From positions 1-64,000 of the forward strand of contig DASVDF010000110.1 of NCBI GenBank assembly GCA_036381215.1: DNA of 64,000 nt, read 5' to 3'. The stretch comes from IDS-8 sp036381215. GTDB taxonomy: Bacteria > Pseudomonadota > Gammaproteobacteria > Steroidobacterales > Woeseiaceae. This document shows positions 52,996 to 61,889 of this stretch, one piece after another (within the stretch, counting starts at the first letter, position 1; each line of letters begins with the position of its first letter). Under the pieces are notes generated by a model. It did no database searches. It saw nothing but the letters and a program-made list of their open reading frames with translations, and was not told the DNA's origin. The position numbers and the translations under genes were made by a program.

Positions 52996-54786
52996 ATGCA
53001 GTACATCCGCAACTTTTCGATCATCGCGCACATCGATCACGGCAAGTCGACGCTCGCCGACCGCTTCATCCAGATCTGCGGCGGCCTCGAGCAGCGCGAG
53101 ATGCTGGAGCAGGTCCTCGACTCGATGGACCTGGAGCGTGAGCGCGGCATCACCATCAAGGCGCACAGCGTCGCTCTCGATTACTGCGCGGATGACGGGC
53201 ACGTGTACCGGCTCAACCTGATCGACACGCCGGGCCACGTGGATTTCTCCTACGAGGTGTCGCGCTCGCTGGCCGCCTGCGAAGGCGCGCTGCTGGTCGT
53301 CGACGCGGCGCAGGGAGTGGAGGCGCAAAGCGTCGCCAACTGTATCACTGCGATCGACCAGGGCCTCGAAGTGCTGCCGGTGCTGAACAAGATCGACCTG
53401 CCGGCGGCCGAGCCCGAGCGCGTGATCCGCGAGATCGAGGACATCATCGGGATCGAGGCGCAGGGCGCCGCGCAGGTGAGCGCGAAGACGGGGGAGGGCG
53501 TCAAGGCGCTGCTCGAGGACATCGTCCGGAAGATACCGCCGCCGGCGGGTGATCCGGAGGGACCGCTGCAGGCGCTGATCATCGACTCCTGGTTCGATAA
53601 CTACGTCGGTGTCGTGTCGCTGGTGCGCGTGGTCAACGGCCGCATCCGCAAGGGCGACCGGATCGCGATCATGTCGACCGGCCGCTCGTACACTGCGGAC
53701 AGCGTCGGCGTGTTTACGCCGAAGATGCAGGAGCGGGAAGAGCTCGGCACCGGCGACGTCGGCTTCGTCAACGCGGCGATCAAGGACATCTACGGCGCGC
53801 CCGTCGGCGACACGATCACGTCGGCCGTGAAGCCCTGCGCCAGGCCGCTGCCAGGTTTCAAGCAGATCCAGCCGCGCGTGTTTGCCGGTCTGTTTCCGGT
53901 CAGCGCGGACGACTACGAAAGTTTCCGCGAGGCGCTGAAGAAGCTCAGGCTGAACGATGCCGCGCTGCACTTCGAGCCGGAAACCTCGGCGGCGCTGGGT
54001 TTCGGTTTTCGCTGCGGCTTTCTCGGAATGCTGCACATGGAGATCGTGCAGGAGCGGCTGGAGCGCGAGTACAAGCTCGAGCTCATTACGACCGCGCCCA
54101 CGGTCGTGTACGAGGTCGCGCTGACCAACGGCGAGACGCTGCAGGTCGACAATCCCTCGCGGCTGCCCGCACCCAACCAGGTCGCCGAGATCCGCGAGCC
54201 GATCATCACTGCGAGCATCCTCGTGCCCGACGCCCACCTGGGGGCGGTGATGAAGCTGTGCATCGAGAAGCGCGGCGTGCAGAAGCAGATGCGTTACTCG
54301 GGCAGCCACGTGGCCCTCGAATACGAGATGCCGATGGCCGAGGTCGTCCTCGACTTCTTCGATCGGCTAAAATCCGTCAGCCGCGGGTTCGCGTCCTTCG
54401 ATTACGAGTTCGAGCGGTTCGACCCGGCCCCGCTGGTGCGGCTCGACATCCTGATCAACAAGGAGAGAGTCGACGCGCTCTCGCTCATCGTGCACCGTGC
54501 GAGCGCGGAAGCGCGCGGCCGGGAGCTGGTGGAGAAGATGCGCGAGCTGATTCCGCGGCAGATGTTCGACGTGGCCATCCAGGCGGCGATCGGCGGCCAG
54601 ATCATTGCACGCAGCACGGTGAAGGCGCTGCGCAAGAACGTAACCGCCAAATGCTACGGCGGCGACGTGACACGAAAAAGAAAGTTGCTGGAGAAGCAGA
54701 AAGCGGGCAAACGCCGGATGAAGCAGATCGGCTCCGTAGAGATCCCGCAGGAAGCCTTCCTCGCCGTCCTCAAAGTCGAAAAGTGA
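52996..54786 (+). CDS. lepA: Elongation factor 4 (LepA)
   Basis: A 596-residue translational GTPase (E. coli 599). G1 is IAHIDHGKST, G3 is DTPGHVDFSYEV and G4 is NKID. The distinctive C-terminal domain ends with CYGGDVTRKRKLLEKQKAGKRRMK. EF4 aids ribosome biogenesis and initiation. It precedes lepB by 10 nt, the classical operon. Confidence 0.97.
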   Translation: MQYIRNFSIIAHIDHGKSTLADRFIQICGGLEQREMLEQVLDSMDLERERGITIKAHSVALDYCADDGHVYRLNLIDTPGHVDFSYEVSRSLAACEGALLVVDAAQGVEAQSVANCITAIDQGLEVLPVLNKIDLPAAEPERVIREIEDIIGIEAQGAAQVSAKTGEGVKALLEDIVRKIPPPAGDPEGPLQALIIDSWFDNYVGVVSLVRVVNGRIRKGDRIAIMSTGRSYTADSVGVFTPKMQEREELGTGDVGFVNAAIKDIYGAPVGDTITSAVKPCARPLPGFKQIQPRVFAGLFPVSADDYESFREALKKLRLNDAALHFEPETSAALGFGFRCGFLGMLHMEIVQERLEREYKLELITTAPTVVYEVALTNGETLQVDNPSRLPAPNQVAEIREPIITASILVPDAHLGAVMKLCIEKRGVQKQMRYSGSHVALEYEMPMAEVVLDFFDRLKSVSRGFASFDYEFERFDPAPLVRLDILINKERVDALSLIVHRASAEARGRELVEKMRELIPRQMFDVAIQAAIGGQIIARSTVKALRKNVTAKCYGGDVTRKRKLLEKQKAGKRRMKQIGSVEIPQEAFLAVLKVEK

Positions 54787-54796
54787 GAACACTGCC

Positions 54797-55558
54797 TTGA
54801 ACATCGATCTCGCCCTGATCCTGACCGTGCTGACGCTGTTCACCGGCGTGGTCGTCCTGGTGGACAAGCTTGTGTTCAGCAAGCGGTTGGCGGAGGGGGA
54901 GCGGCCGGGCCGGGCCCTCGCGACGCTCGTCGACTACTCCCGCTCCTTCTTCCCGGTGCTGCTGTTCGTGCTCGTCATACGCTCGTTCGTGTTCGAGCCG
55001 TTCAGGATTCCATCGGGCTCGATGCGGCCGACTCTGCTCGAAGGCGATTACATCTTCGTCACGAAATATTCCTACGGCCTGAAACTGCCGGTCACGAACA
55101 CCAAGATCCTGGCTACCGGCGAGCCGGCCCGCGGCGACGTCGTCGTGTTCCGGCTGCCGTCGGATCCGAGCATCAATTACATCAAGCGTGTGGTCGGATT
55201 GCCCGGGGACACGATCGTGTATCGCGATCATCACCTGACGGTCAACGGCGAGCCCATCGAGCTCTCCCCGGCCCCCGGCGAAGATCCGCCCGGACCGCAG
55301 GAGCTGTTCGTCGAGAACATCGGCGGGCACGAGCACGAGATCATCGTGTCCCGGCGCGGGCCTTCCGGGGAGAGCGTCTACCAGGTGCCGGAAGGCTATT
55401 ACTTCATGATGGGCGACAATCGGGACAACAGCCGCGACAGCCGGTACATCGGTCCGGTGCCGGAGTCCAACCTGGTCGGCAAGGCCGTGCGCATCTGGAT
55501 GCACATGGACGGGCTCGAATGGCCGGACTGGAGCCGCATCGGCGCGAAGATCGAATAA
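54797..55558 (+). CDS. lepB: Signal peptidase I
   Basis: A 253-residue inner-membrane protease with two N-terminal hydrophobic segments (about 3-22 and 45-65). The catalytic Ser is in IPSGSMRPTLLEGD and the Lys is in YIKRVVGLPGD. GDNRDNSRDSR is box E. It removes signal peptides from exported proteins such as BamA and Skp encoded here. Start TTG at 54797; no better start gives the N-terminal helix. It is shorter than E. coli LepB (324), as in many other Gram-negative bacteria. Confidence 0.95.
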   Translation: MNIDLALILTVLTLFTGVVVLVDKLVFSKRLAEGERPGRALATLVDYSRSFFPVLLFVLVIRSFVFEPFRIPSGSMRPTLLEGDYIFVTKYSYGLKLPVTNTKILATGEPARGDVVVFRLPSDPSINYIKRVVGLPGDTIVYRDHHLTVNGEPIELSPAPGEDPPGPQELFVENIGGHEHEIIVSRRGPSGESVYQVPEGYYFMMGDNRDNSRDSRYIGPVPESNLVGKAVRIWMHMDGLEWPDWSRIGAKIE

Positions 55559-55630
55559 AATGTGCCGCCAATCACTGATTGGCACGGCCCGGCGGCCCTA
55601 GAATGCCTGCCGGGGAGAGGAGAGAAAGTC

Positions 55631-56041
55631 ATGATCTGTCAGGGGAATCGGGGCGAGCTCCAGGGCTTGCGGGCCTCGCGGCGGCGGCAGGCGGGCATGA
55701 CCACGCTGGGATTCATTTTCCTCGCCGTGTTCATCGGCCTGTTCGCGTTCGCGTTCATCCGCCTGACGCCGGTCTACCTGAACTATATGAAAGTCGCCGG
55801 TGTGCTGGACGGCCTGTCGAAGGAGTTCGACGGCCAGAACGCGTCGCGCACGTCGCTGCAGACCTCCATCGTCCGCCGCTTCTCGGTGGAGAGCGTGAGC
55901 CAGATCACCGCGCGCGACATCAAGGTGACGCCGAACGGCGGCGGTTACCTGGTCGAAGCCGTGTACGATCACAGTACCCCGTTCGTGGGCAACGTCTCCT
56001 TCACCGTGCACTTCGACAAGAAGGTGCAGATCCGGCGCTGA
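55631..56041 (+). CDS. DUF4845 membrane protein
   Basis: A 136-residue protein with one membrane helix (about 22-45, MTTLGFIFLAVFIGLFAFAF) after a short basic N-terminus, then a periplasmic part. This gene between lepB and rnc is conserved in many beta- and gammaproteobacteria as DUF4845, with no known role. The N-terminus looks like a type IV pilin-type start (RRQAGMTTLGF), which is probably chance. ATG at 55631 with GAGGAGAG upstream. Confidence 0.82.
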   Translation: MICQGNRGELQGLRASRRRQAGMTTLGFIFLAVFIGLFAFAFIRLTPVYLNYMKVAGVLDGLSKEFDGQNASRTSLQTSIVRRFSVESVSQITARDIKVTPNGGGYLVEAVYDHSTPFVGNVSFTVHFDKKVQIRR

Positions 56042-56178
56042 GCCCACCGGGGACGGCACGCTCCGTCGCGCGTTCCGTAAGCGCTGCAGGAGACCCGCAC
56101 CCCGCGGCGGCTGCGGCCGCCGTTGAAGATTCTCCGCCCATCGCCGAAAATTACAGGCCCGGTTTCGCGAGCCCCGAA

Positions 56179-56856
56179 TTGGAAGACGCTGCCGCCTGGC
56201 TGAAGGACAAGCTGGATTACGCGTTCCGCGACCTCGAGTTGCTGCGGCAGGCGCTCACGCACCGCAGTGCCCCCGGTCTCAACAACGAGCGGCTCGAGTA
56301 CCTCGGTGACGCCGTGCTCGACGTCGTCATCTCGGAAGTGCTCTTCCGGTCGCATCCGCTGGCGAGCGAGGGCGTCCTGAGCCGCATGCGCTCGTCGCTC
56401 GTGAAGGACAGCGCGCTGGCGGCGCTCGCCACCGAGATCGGTCTCGGCGAGCACCTCATCCTCGGTCCCGGCGAGCGCCGCGCGGGCGGACAGCAGCGTG
56501 CGTCGATCCTGGCCGACGCCATGGAGGCGATCTTCGGGGCGGTGTACCTCGATACGGACTTCGACGAGGCGCGGCGGGTGATCTACCGTGCGTACGGCAA
56601 GCGCCTCGAGGAGCTGCCGGAATCGGCCGCCAGCCGCGACCCGAAGAGCCGGCTGCAGGAGCTCTTGCAGGCGAAACAGATCGAGCTGCCGTCGTACAGC
56701 GTCGAGTCCGTAACCGGCAAGGCGCATCGCCAGTCTTTCGAGGTGAGCTGCCGCATCGCCATGCTGGAAACGGTGACCATCGGCCGCGGCCGCACGCGGC
56801 GCCAGGCGGAACAGGAAGCGGCGACCCGGATGCTGGCGCTGGTCGAAGAGGGCTGA
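56179..56856 (+). CDS. rnc: Ribonuclease III
   Basis: A 225-residue double-strand RNase (E. coli 226). The catalytic signature NNERLEYLGDAVLDVV is present. The C-terminal dsRBD begins PKSRLQELLQAKQ. It processes rRNA and structured mRNAs, and the long palindrome upstream of lpxB would be a plausible target. The only start giving normal length is TTG 56179; the frame stays open far upstream without homology. TGATG overlap with era. Confidence 0.94.
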   Translation: MEDAAAWLKDKLDYAFRDLELLRQALTHRSAPGLNNERLEYLGDAVLDVVISEVLFRSHPLASEGVLSRMRSSLVKDSALAALATEIGLGEHLILGPGERRAGGQQRASILADAMEAIFGAVYLDTDFDEARRVIYRAYGKRLEELPESAASRDPKSRLQELLQAKQIELPSYSVESVTGKAHRQSFEVSCRIAMLETVTIGRGRTRRQAEQEAATRMLALVEEG

Positions 56857-57749
56857 TGGACAACGGCGACTTTCGTGCGGGATTCGTGGCCGTGGTCGGC
56901 CGCCCCAACGTCGGCAAGTCCACGCTCATCAACGCGCTGGTCGGCACGAAAGTCAGCATCGTGACGCCGCGGCCGCAGACGACCCGCCACCGCATCCTCG
57001 GCATCCGCAACGAGCCCGTCGCGCAAATGGTTTTCGTCGACACGCCCGGGCTGCATACGGAAGCCCGCAAGGCCATGAACCGGCTGATGAACCGCGCGGC
57101 GGACGCCGCGATCGCCGACGCCGAGCTGCTCTTGTTCGTCAGCGAGGCGAATCGCTGGACGGCCGACGACGAGCGCGCGCTGCAGCGGGTCCGCGCCGCC
57201 GGCTGCCCGGTCATCGGCGTGCTCAACAAGATCGACAAGGTGCACCCGCGCGAGGAGCTCCTGCGGGTCATCGCCGCGATGAACGAGCGGTTCGCGTTCG
57301 CCGAGGTCGTGCCGGTATCGGCGCGCCGGCACGACAATCTCGACCGGCTCGCCGAAGTGGTGCGCCGCTACCTGCCGGAGTCGGCGCCGCTGTTCCCCGC
57401 GGATGCGCTGAGTGACCGCAGCGAGAGCTTCCGCGCGGGCGAGGTCATCCGCGAGAAGCTCACGCTTGCGCTGCGCCAGGAAGTGCCGTACGGGCTCACC
57501 GTGCAGGTCGAGCGTTTCGAGCGCGCGGAGGACCGCGTCACGGTGGCGGCGCTCGTCCTGGTCGAGCGCGAGAGCCAGAAAGGCATCGTCGTCGGCAAGG
57601 GCGGCGCCTTGCTCAAACGTGCCGGCCGCGCCGCGCGCCTCGAGCTCTGCGAGCAGTACGGCGTCCCCGTGCACGTCGACCTCTGGGTCAAGGTCCGGGA
57701 GAACTGGGCAGACAGCGAGGAGCAGCTCATGCGCCTCGGCTACGAGTAA
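56856..57749 (+). CDS. era: GTPase Era
   Basis: A 297-residue GTPase (E. coli 301) for 30S maturation. G1 GRPNVGKST, G3 DTPG and G4 NKID are followed by a C-terminal KH domain with KGIVVGKGGALLKR that binds 16S rRNA. Its ATG shares a base with the rnc stop. rnc-era-recO is a conserved operon. Confidence 0.97.
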   Translation: MDNGDFRAGFVAVVGRPNVGKSTLINALVGTKVSIVTPRPQTTRHRILGIRNEPVAQMVFVDTPGLHTEARKAMNRLMNRAADAAIADAELLLFVSEANRWTADDERALQRVRAAGCPVIGVLNKIDKVHPREELLRVIAAMNERFAFAEVVPVSARRHDNLDRLAEVVRRYLPESAPLFPADALSDRSESFRAGEVIREKLTLALRQEVPYGLTVQVERFERAEDRVTVAALVLVERESQKGIVVGKGGALLKRAGRAARLELCEQYGVPVHVDLWVKVRENWADSEEQLMRLGYE

Positions 57750-57763
57750 GGTGGCCCGGCGCC

Positions 57764-58477
57764 GTGCGCGCGGAACACGAGCCCGCGTGGCTGCTGCACC
57801 ACCGGCCTTTTCAGGACGCGAGCCGTATTCTCGAGGTGCTCACCCGTGAACACGGACGCCTGTCGCTCGTGGCCCGCGGCAGCCGCTCCGCACGCTCGCG
57901 TCTCAAGGGGGTTTTGCGGCCGTTCCTGCCGCTCAGGCTGTCCTGGGTGGCCCGCTCGGAGCTCGGCACGCTGACGGGCGCCGAGGTGCGCGGGGCGCCG
58001 ATCGCGCTCACGGGTGACGCGCTGCTGTGCGGCTGGTACGTGAACGAGCTCGTCATGCACCTCGTGCACCGCCACGATCCGCAGCCGGAAGTTTTCGCGC
58101 TGTACTCGGCGACGATCGAGCGCCTGCGGGGTGGCGGCGCCGCGCCCGCGCTGCGGGAGTTCGAGCTCGAGCTGCTCGGACTGCTCGGCTTCGGCATCGA
58201 CCTCGAGCGGGATACGGCGACGGGCAAGCCGCTCGAGCCCGGGCAGGCCTATGAATACCGGGTCGAGCACGGCCCCGTGGCGCTCGCCGAGCGGCAGGGC
58301 CGGCTCGTGTTCCCGGGCGCGGAGCTCATCGGCGTCCGCGAGCGGCGGTTCGACGATCCCGCCGTGCTGCGCGCCGCCGGGCGCCTGCTCCGCGAGGTGA
58401 TCGCGTTTCACCTGGGCGGCAAGGAGCTCAGGAGCCGCAAGGTCCTGATGGACATGCGCGGCCCGCAGGGCCCGTAG
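57764..58477 (+). CDS. recO: DNA repair protein RecO
   Basis: A 237-residue recombination mediator (E. coli 242). It helps RecR load RecA onto SSB-coated gaps. An OB fold at the N-terminus (WLLHHRPFQDASRILEVLT) is followed by a helical domain. GTG start at 57764. The stop TAG (58475-58477) is the TAG of the REP terminus GTAGGAGC at 58474, so the insertion fixes the end of the protein. Confidence 0.93.
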   Translation: MRAEHEPAWLLHHRPFQDASRILEVLTREHGRLSLVARGSRSARSRLKGVLRPFLPLRLSWVARSELGTLTGAEVRGAPIALTGDALLCGWYVNELVMHLVHRHDPQPEVFALYSATIERLRGGGAAPALREFELELLGLLGFGIDLERDTATGKPLEPGQAYEYRVEHGPVALAERQGRLVFPGAELIGVRERRFDDPAVLRAAGRLLREVIAFHLGGKELRSRKVLMDMRGPQGP

Positions 58478-58557
58478 GAGCGCGCATCGCGCGCGACGAA
58501 GGTCGTGCCAGTAGCGGCCGGGCGGCGGGTCAAATCGCCCGCAATGCGCGCTCCTAC
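58474..58557. repeat. Inverted pair of REP-like elements between recO and pdxJ
   Basis: GTAGGAGCGCGCATCGCGCG (58474-58493, continuing CGAC) and, inverted, TCGCCCGCAATGCGCGCTCC (58535-58554, continuing TAC) face each other across 37 nt, like a BIME. Both outer ends are GTAG/CTAC. The left TAG is the recO stop. Just beyond the right end lies GGGAGG, the pdxJ ribosome site. Confidence 0.8.
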
Positions 58558-58570
58558 GGGAGGGCGGTTC

Positions 58571-59332
58571 ATGGATAATGGGCAAATGACTGACGGCAAC
58601 CCGACAGAGCTGCGGCTCGGTGTGAACATCGATCACGTCGCCACCCTGCGCGAGGCGCGCGGCACGGATTATCCCGATCCCGTCGCCGCGGCGCTGATCG
58701 CGGAGCGCGCGGGCGCCGACAGCATCACCCTGCACCTGCGCGAGGACCGCCGCCACATCCAGGACCGCGACCTTTTTGCACTGAATGAGGCGAAGACCAC
58801 CCGCATCAACCTGGAGATGGCCGTCACGGAGGAGATGCTCGACATCGCGACGCGCGTCCGCCCGGCGGACTGCTGCCTCGTGCCCGAGCGTCGAGCGGAG
58901 CTCACGACGGAAGGCGGGCTCGACGTCGCCGGGCAGGCGGAGAAGATCGCCGAGGCCTGCGCGCGCCTCACCGCGGCGGGCATACGGGTCTCCCTGTTCG
59001 TCGATCCGGACCCGCGGCAGCTCGAAGCCGCCGTCGCGGCCGGCGCGCCGGTCGTGGAGCTGCATACGGGCGCGTATGCGGACGCGCACGACGAGCAGCA
59101 TGCGCGCGAGTTCGAGCGCATCGCGGCGGCGGCGGCGCGCGCGCGCGAGCTCGGGCTCACGGTGCACGCGGGACACGGGCTGCATTACGGCAACGTGCAG
59201 CCGATCGCCGCGATCCCGGAGATCGTCGAGCTCAACATCGGCCACGCGATCATCGCGCGCGCGGTGTTCGACGGCATCGGTGCCGCGGTACGCGAAATGC
59301 AGCAACTGATGCAGGACGCGAGGCAGCGGTGA
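58571..59332 (+). CDS. pdxJ: Pyridoxine 5'-phosphate synthase
   Basis: A 253-residue TIM-barrel enzyme (E. coli 243). It condenses deoxyxylulose 5-phosphate with 3-amino-2-oxopropyl phosphate in vitamin B6 synthesis. LRLGVNIDHVATLREARGT and SITLHLREDRRHIQDRD are hallmarks, and HAGHGLHYGNV lies near the C-terminus. The ATG at 58571 has GGGAGG upstream; ATG 58586 is an alternative. Its DXP substrate normally also feeds the MEP pathway. Overlaps acpS (GTGA). Confidence 0.96.
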   Translation: MDNGQMTDGNPTELRLGVNIDHVATLREARGTDYPDPVAAALIAERAGADSITLHLREDRRHIQDRDLFALNEAKTTRINLEMAVTEEMLDIATRVRPADCCLVPERRAELTTEGGLDVAGQAEKIAEACARLTAAGIRVSLFVDPDPRQLEAAVAAGAPVVELHTGAYADAHDEQHAREFERIAAAAARARELGLTVHAGHGLHYGNVQPIAAIPEIVELNIGHAIIARAVFDGIGAAVREMQQLMQDARQR

Positions 59333-59733
59333 TCTTCGGCGTCGGGACCGACATCGTCGAGCTGGTTCGCATCGAGGAGACGTGGCGGCGCTTCGGCGAG
59401 CGCTTCGTGGACCGGTTGCTGATGCCGGAAGAACGGGCGCTGTTCGAGAAGACACGCCAGCCCGCGCGCTTCCTTGCCATGCGCTTTGCCGGCAAGGAGG
59501 CGGCGGTGAAAGCCATGGGCACGGGCTTCCGGCACGGTATGTGGATTCGCGACGTCGGCGTGCTGAACAACGCGTGGGGACGCCCCTACCTCATCTTCTC
59601 GGAGCGCGGGCGCCGCACCTGCGAGCGGTTGGGCGCAGGCGAGGGCCACGTGAGCCTCACCGACGACGCCGGGCTCGTGATCGCCTTCGCGGTGGTGATG
59701 AAGGCGGATCCACATTCGAACAAATCTGAATAA
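59329..59733 (+). CDS. acpS: Holo-[acyl-carrier-protein] synthase
   Basis: A 134-residue phosphopantetheinyl transferase (E. coli 126). FGVGTDIVELVRIEE holds the metal-binding Asp, and RFAGKEAAVKAMGTGF is the second motif. It attaches phosphopantetheine to ACP. Start GTG at 59329 overlaps the pdxJ stop. pdxJ-acpS is a conserved pair. Confidence 0.96.
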   Translation: MIFGVGTDIVELVRIEETWRRFGERFVDRLLMPEERALFEKTRQPARFLAMRFAGKEAAVKAMGTGFRHGMWIRDVGVLNNAWGRPYLIFSERGRRTCERLGAGEGHVSLTDDAGLVIAFAVVMKADPHSNKSE

Positions 59734-59742
59734 TGTAACTTA

Positions 59743-60522
59743 ATGCTCTGTTTTTCCTTCGATATTGAGACTGTCCCGGACATCGAGACCGGGCGTCGCC
59801 TGTACGGGCTCGACGGCCTGCCGGACGCCGACGTGGCACGGGCCATGACCTTCCTGCGGCAGCAGGCCACCGGCCAGGAGTTCCTGCCGCTGCACCTGCA
59901 CCGCGTGGTCGCCATCTCGGTCGCGCTGCGCACGCGCGACGAGTTCCGCGTGTGGAGCCTGGGTGAGCCGGATGCGGACGAGGGCGAGATCGTGCGGCGC
60001 TTTTTCGACGGCATCGAGCGTTACGCGCCCGAGCTCATTTCCTGGAACGGCTCCGGTTTCGACCTCCCGGTGCTTCACTATCGCGCACTCAAGCACGGTG
60101 TGCGCGCACCGCGCTACTGGGAAACGGGCGACGCCGACCGCGATTGGCGCTACAACAACTATCTCGGCCGTTACCACTGGCGGCACCTCGACCTGATGGA
60201 CGTCCTCTCCGGCTTCCAGCCGCGCGGCCGGGCGAGCCTCGACCAGGTCGCCGTCCTGCTGGGCTTTCCCGGCAAGCTCGACATGACCGGGGCAGCCGTG
60301 CTCGATCGCTGGCTCGCGGGCGGCATCGAGGACATCCGCAATTACTGCGAGACGGACGTGCTCAACACGTGGCTCGTGTACCTGCGCTTCGAGTTCATGC
60401 GCGGCCGTCTGGACGCCGCCGATCTCACGCGCGAGCAGGAACTCGTGCGGAGCACGCTGGCGGCGAGCGGGAAGCCGCACCTCGAGCGATTCCTCGCCGC
60501 CTGGCAGGGTGCCGCCGGCTGA
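59743..60522 (+). CDS. Predicted 3'-5' exonuclease related to DNA polymerase B exonuclease domain
   Basis: A 259-residue protein with the DEDD-type exonuclease motifs. Motif I is FSFDIETVPD, motif II is SWNGSGFDLPVLHYRAL and motif III is NYCETDVLNTWLVYLRF. It fits the PolB-like predicted 3'-5' exonuclease family. The in vivo role is not known; it might trim DNA in repair. It stands alone between acpS and rlmD with short gaps. Confidence 0.88.
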   Translation: MLCFSFDIETVPDIETGRRLYGLDGLPDADVARAMTFLRQQATGQEFLPLHLHRVVAISVALRTRDEFRVWSLGEPDADEGEIVRRFFDGIERYAPELISWNGSGFDLPVLHYRALKHGVRAPRYWETGDADRDWRYNNYLGRYHWRHLDLMDVLSGFQPRGRASLDQVAVLLGFPGKLDMTGAAVLDRWLAGGIEDIRNYCETDVLNTWLVYLRFEFMRGRLDAADLTREQELVRSTLAASGKPHLERFLAAWQGAAG

Positions 60523-60526
60523 CACG

Positions 60527-61843
60527 ATGGCACGGCGCAGCGAGCCGGAAACGGCGACCATCGACGGCGTGACTCACGACGGCCGCGGCATCGCCGCGAT
60601 CCACGGCAAGAAGGTGTTCGTGCCCGGAGGCCTGCCCGGCGAGACCGTGCGCATCCTGCGCCGCCGGCGCCGCTCGAGCTTCGACGAGGCCGAGCTGCTG
60701 GAGGTGCTCGAGCCCTCGCCGCAGCGCATCGTGGCCCGCTGCGCGGCGTACGGCGCCTGCGGCGGCTGCTCGCTGCAGCATGTGCCGGCAGCGGAGCAGC
60801 GCGCGCTCAAGTTCGGGGCGCTCAAGGACACGCTCGCGCGCATCGGCGGCCTCGAGCCACGACGCTGGCTGCCGCCGCTCTTCGACGAGTCCGCCGAATG
60901 GCATTACCGCCGGCGCGCGCGACTTGCCGTCAAGGACGTGGCGGCGAAGGGGCGCGTGCTGGTCGGGTTTCGCGAGCGGCACTCCCCGTTCATCACCGAC
61001 ATGGCCCGCTGCGAGGTGCTCGCGCCGCCGCTCGACGGGCTGATCGAGCCGCTCTCGGCGCTCGTGGGCCGGCTCTCGATCCGCCGCCGCGTGCCGCAGA
61101 TCGAGGCCGCCGTGGCCGACAACGGCACTGAGCTCGTGTTCCGCGTGCTCGATCCGCCGACGGCCGCCGACACCGCGGAGCTCGGGCATTTCGCGCAGGC
61201 GCACGGCCTGCGCGTGGCGCTCCAGCCCGGCGGCCCGGACTCCGTGCTCCCGCTGCACCCGGCGGCTCCCGAGCCTCTTTATTATGAGTTGCCGGAATGG
61301 CATCTCCGGCTGAGTTTCGGCGCGACCGATTTCGTGCAGGTCAACGGTGCGGTCAACCGTCGCATGGTGGCGGCGGCGCTCGAGCTGCTCGCGCCGGAGG
61401 AGGGCGACCGGGTGCTCGACCTCTACTGCGGCATCGGCAATTTCTCGCTGCCGCTCGCACGCCGCGCGGGCAGGGTGCTGGGCATCGAAGGCGATCCGGC
61501 CATGGTGGCGCGGGCGCGCGCCAACGCGGAGGCCAACGGCATCGGCAATGCCGAGTTCCGCGCCGCCGACCTCGATTTGGTCGACGGCCGGGAGCCCTGG
61601 CTACGCGAACGCTCCGACCGGGTCCTGCTCGACCCGGCGCGGAGCGGGGCGGCGGCGGTGGCTGCACACCTCGGCCGGAGCGGGGCCGCGCGTATCGTCT
61701 ACGTCTCCTGCCACCCGGCCACGCTCGCGCGCGACGCCCGTGCGCTCGCGGCAGGGGGTTATGGGCTCGAGGCCGCGGGCATGGTCGACATGTTCCCGCA
61801 CACCGGGCACGTCGAGGCCATCGCAGTTTTCGTCAAAATGTAG
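60527..61843 (+). CDS. rlmD: 23S rRNA (uracil-1939-C5)-methyltransferase RlmD
   Basis: A 438-residue SAM methyltransferase (E. coli 433). A TRAM domain is at the N-terminus, and an Fe-S cluster site is in RCAAYGACGGCSLQH with a fourth Cys in ARCEVL. The SAM loop is LDLYCGIGNFSLPLA, and the catalytic Cys is in YVSCHPATLARD. ATG at 60527. Confidence 0.95.
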   Translation: MARRSEPETATIDGVTHDGRGIAAIHGKKVFVPGGLPGETVRILRRRRRSSFDEAELLEVLEPSPQRIVARCAAYGACGGCSLQHVPAAEQRALKFGALKDTLARIGGLEPRRWLPPLFDESAEWHYRRRARLAVKDVAAKGRVLVGFRERHSPFITDMARCEVLAPPLDGLIEPLSALVGRLSIRRRVPQIEAAVADNGTELVFRVLDPPTAADTAELGHFAQAHGLRVALQPGGPDSVLPLHPAAPEPLYYELPEWHLRLSFGATDFVQVNGAVNRRMVAAALELLAPEEGDRVLDLYCGIGNFSLPLARRAGRVLGIEGDPAMVARARANAEANGIGNAEFRAADLDLVDGREPWLRERSDRVLLDPARSGAAAVAAHLGRSGAARIVYVSCHPATLARDARALAAGGYGLEAAGMVDMFPHTGHVEAIAVFVKM

Positions 61844-61889
61844 TATTGATAAAGGGTTAGGAACGGTTTTGCAGAACGGATCTGACGCC

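Noticed and set aside
55579..56178. N-terminal extension of RNase III
   Set aside because: The frame is open but overlaps the DUF4845 gene and contains no homologous sequence; TTG 56179 gives the normal length.
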